Part shown: positions 14,259 to 14,554 of the stretch, piece after piece
Position numbering within the stretch: the stretch's first letter is position 1
How the letters are laid out: every line of letters begins with the position of its first letter
NCBI GenBank assembly: GCA_021797365.1
Contig: JAJZZU010000023.1
Location: forward strand, 1 to 14,554
Reading direction: 5' to 3'
DNA from: Pseudomonadota bacterium
GTDB taxonomy: Bacteria; Pseudomonadota; Gammaproteobacteria; Acidiferrobacterales; Acidiferrobacteraceae
DNA: 14,554 nt
Translations under genes and position numbers: made by a program
Notes under the pieces: generated by a model
Seen by the model: the letters and a program-made list of their open reading frames with translations, nothing else
Told to the model about the DNA's origin: nothing
The model's database searches: none

Positions 14259-14554
14259 GAAAAGACTACCCGGCGGGCCGCGGTGTAGTTGAAGGCGAGG
14301 CCCGCGAGGGAACCGGCGGCCACCGCCCATACCGGCTCGCGCATGGTAAGCGGCACTGTCAGGACAAGTAGCGCGTAAACACCGTTATTGACGACCCAGC
14401 CCACGACATTCGCCGAGACGTAGCGCGCCCACTCCCCGGAAAGGCTCGAGCGACCGACGCGATCCCGGAAGGTCCAGGAACGATTGCCCAACCAGGTGAC
14501 GGTCACTGCCGCCACGAACGCCGCGGCCTGGGCCGACAGCGCATCCACGCCCGA
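14255..14554 (-). CDS. GtrA family flippase, C-terminal part (cut by window edge)
   Basis: Small integral membrane protein of the GtrA family, proposed to flip undecaprenyl-phosphate sugars across the inner membrane. 99 codons are visible up to the right edge. The reading frame is open at the edge and family members are about 120-150 residues, so the first helix is probably outside. A GTG at 14548 is in frame but is unlikely to be the true start. Visible: AAAFVAAVTVTWLGNRSWTFRD, containing the N-R-x-W-T-F landmark of the family; a helix around VSANVVGWVVNNGVYALLVL; and a last helix WAVAAGSLAGLAFNYTAARRVVF ending in the second N-x-x-x-x-R-x-x-x-F copy. It is first in the operon with the GT2 and GT-C-like genes. 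Confidence 0.88.
   Translation of the reverse strand, partial: SGVDALSAQAAAFVAAVTVTWLGNRSWTFRDRVGRSSLSGEWARYVSANVVGWVVNNGVYALLVLTVPLTMREPVWAVAAGSLAGLAFNYTAARRVVFS

Noticed and set aside
1..14554. CRISPR array, tRNA or rRNA genes
   Set aside because: I saw no regularly spaced repeats, no tRNA-like T-arm with CCA-proximal stem, and no rRNA conserved segments.

Overview
The window looks like part of a GC-rich gammaproteobacterial chromosome. The evidence is the conserved block rhlB (divergent), trxA and rho, followed by a housekeeping operon ilvE / zf-CHCC / waaF, with LPS heptose chemistry implied by waaF. The lineage may be an autotroph-like group such as Acidiferrobacterales or Chromatiales, but that is a low-confidence impression from composition and gene order. 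About half the window is conserved core (1-5698). The rest (5699-14554) is an accessory or surface-glycan region.

Core, 1-5698: A partial DEAD-box helicase RhlB (minus, running off the left edge) is divergent from thioredoxin trxA. Rho follows trxA behind a 161-base leader with an 8-bp stem. A SAM-dependent O-methyltransferase on the minus strand converges on rho, and the two stop codons overlap. Divergent from it is a tight operon: branched-chain aminotransferase (ilvE), a 73-residue zinc-binding zf-CHCC protein, and heptosyltransferase II (waaF). These three genes are separated by 1 base or an ATGA overlap.

Accessory region, 5699-11271: First comes a zeta-toxin-like P-loop kinase with a small upstream overlapping ORF, a probable toxin/antitoxin-type pair. 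The ORF has an awkward start, and the kinase carries a Lys where the family normally has Glu. Convergent to it is a ChaB-domain protein with long basic tails. Then follow about 2 kb with no intact gene. This stretch holds two wrecked DUF4338 (DruA-like) coding relics in opposite orientations. One is joined to a broken ISAs1-family transposase. Imperfect 30-31-base inverted repeats (7478-7508 and 9311-9340) bound the whole stretch. Immediately beyond lies a compact AT-richer three-gene operon (9480-11271). It encodes a TIGR04255-type protein and two proteins I do not recognise, and it is preceded by a promoter-like sequence and a 15-base palindrome. This is the best candidate for an undescribed system.

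Right end, 11467-14554 (minus): A GtrA-type flippase (cut by the window edge), a GtrB-like polyprenyl-phosphate glycosyltransferase and a GT-C-like multi-spanning membrane protein. Both junctions are GTGA stop/start overlaps. The layout matches the three-gene Gtr logic: load a sugar on a lipid carrier, flip it, and transfer it to a surface polymer.
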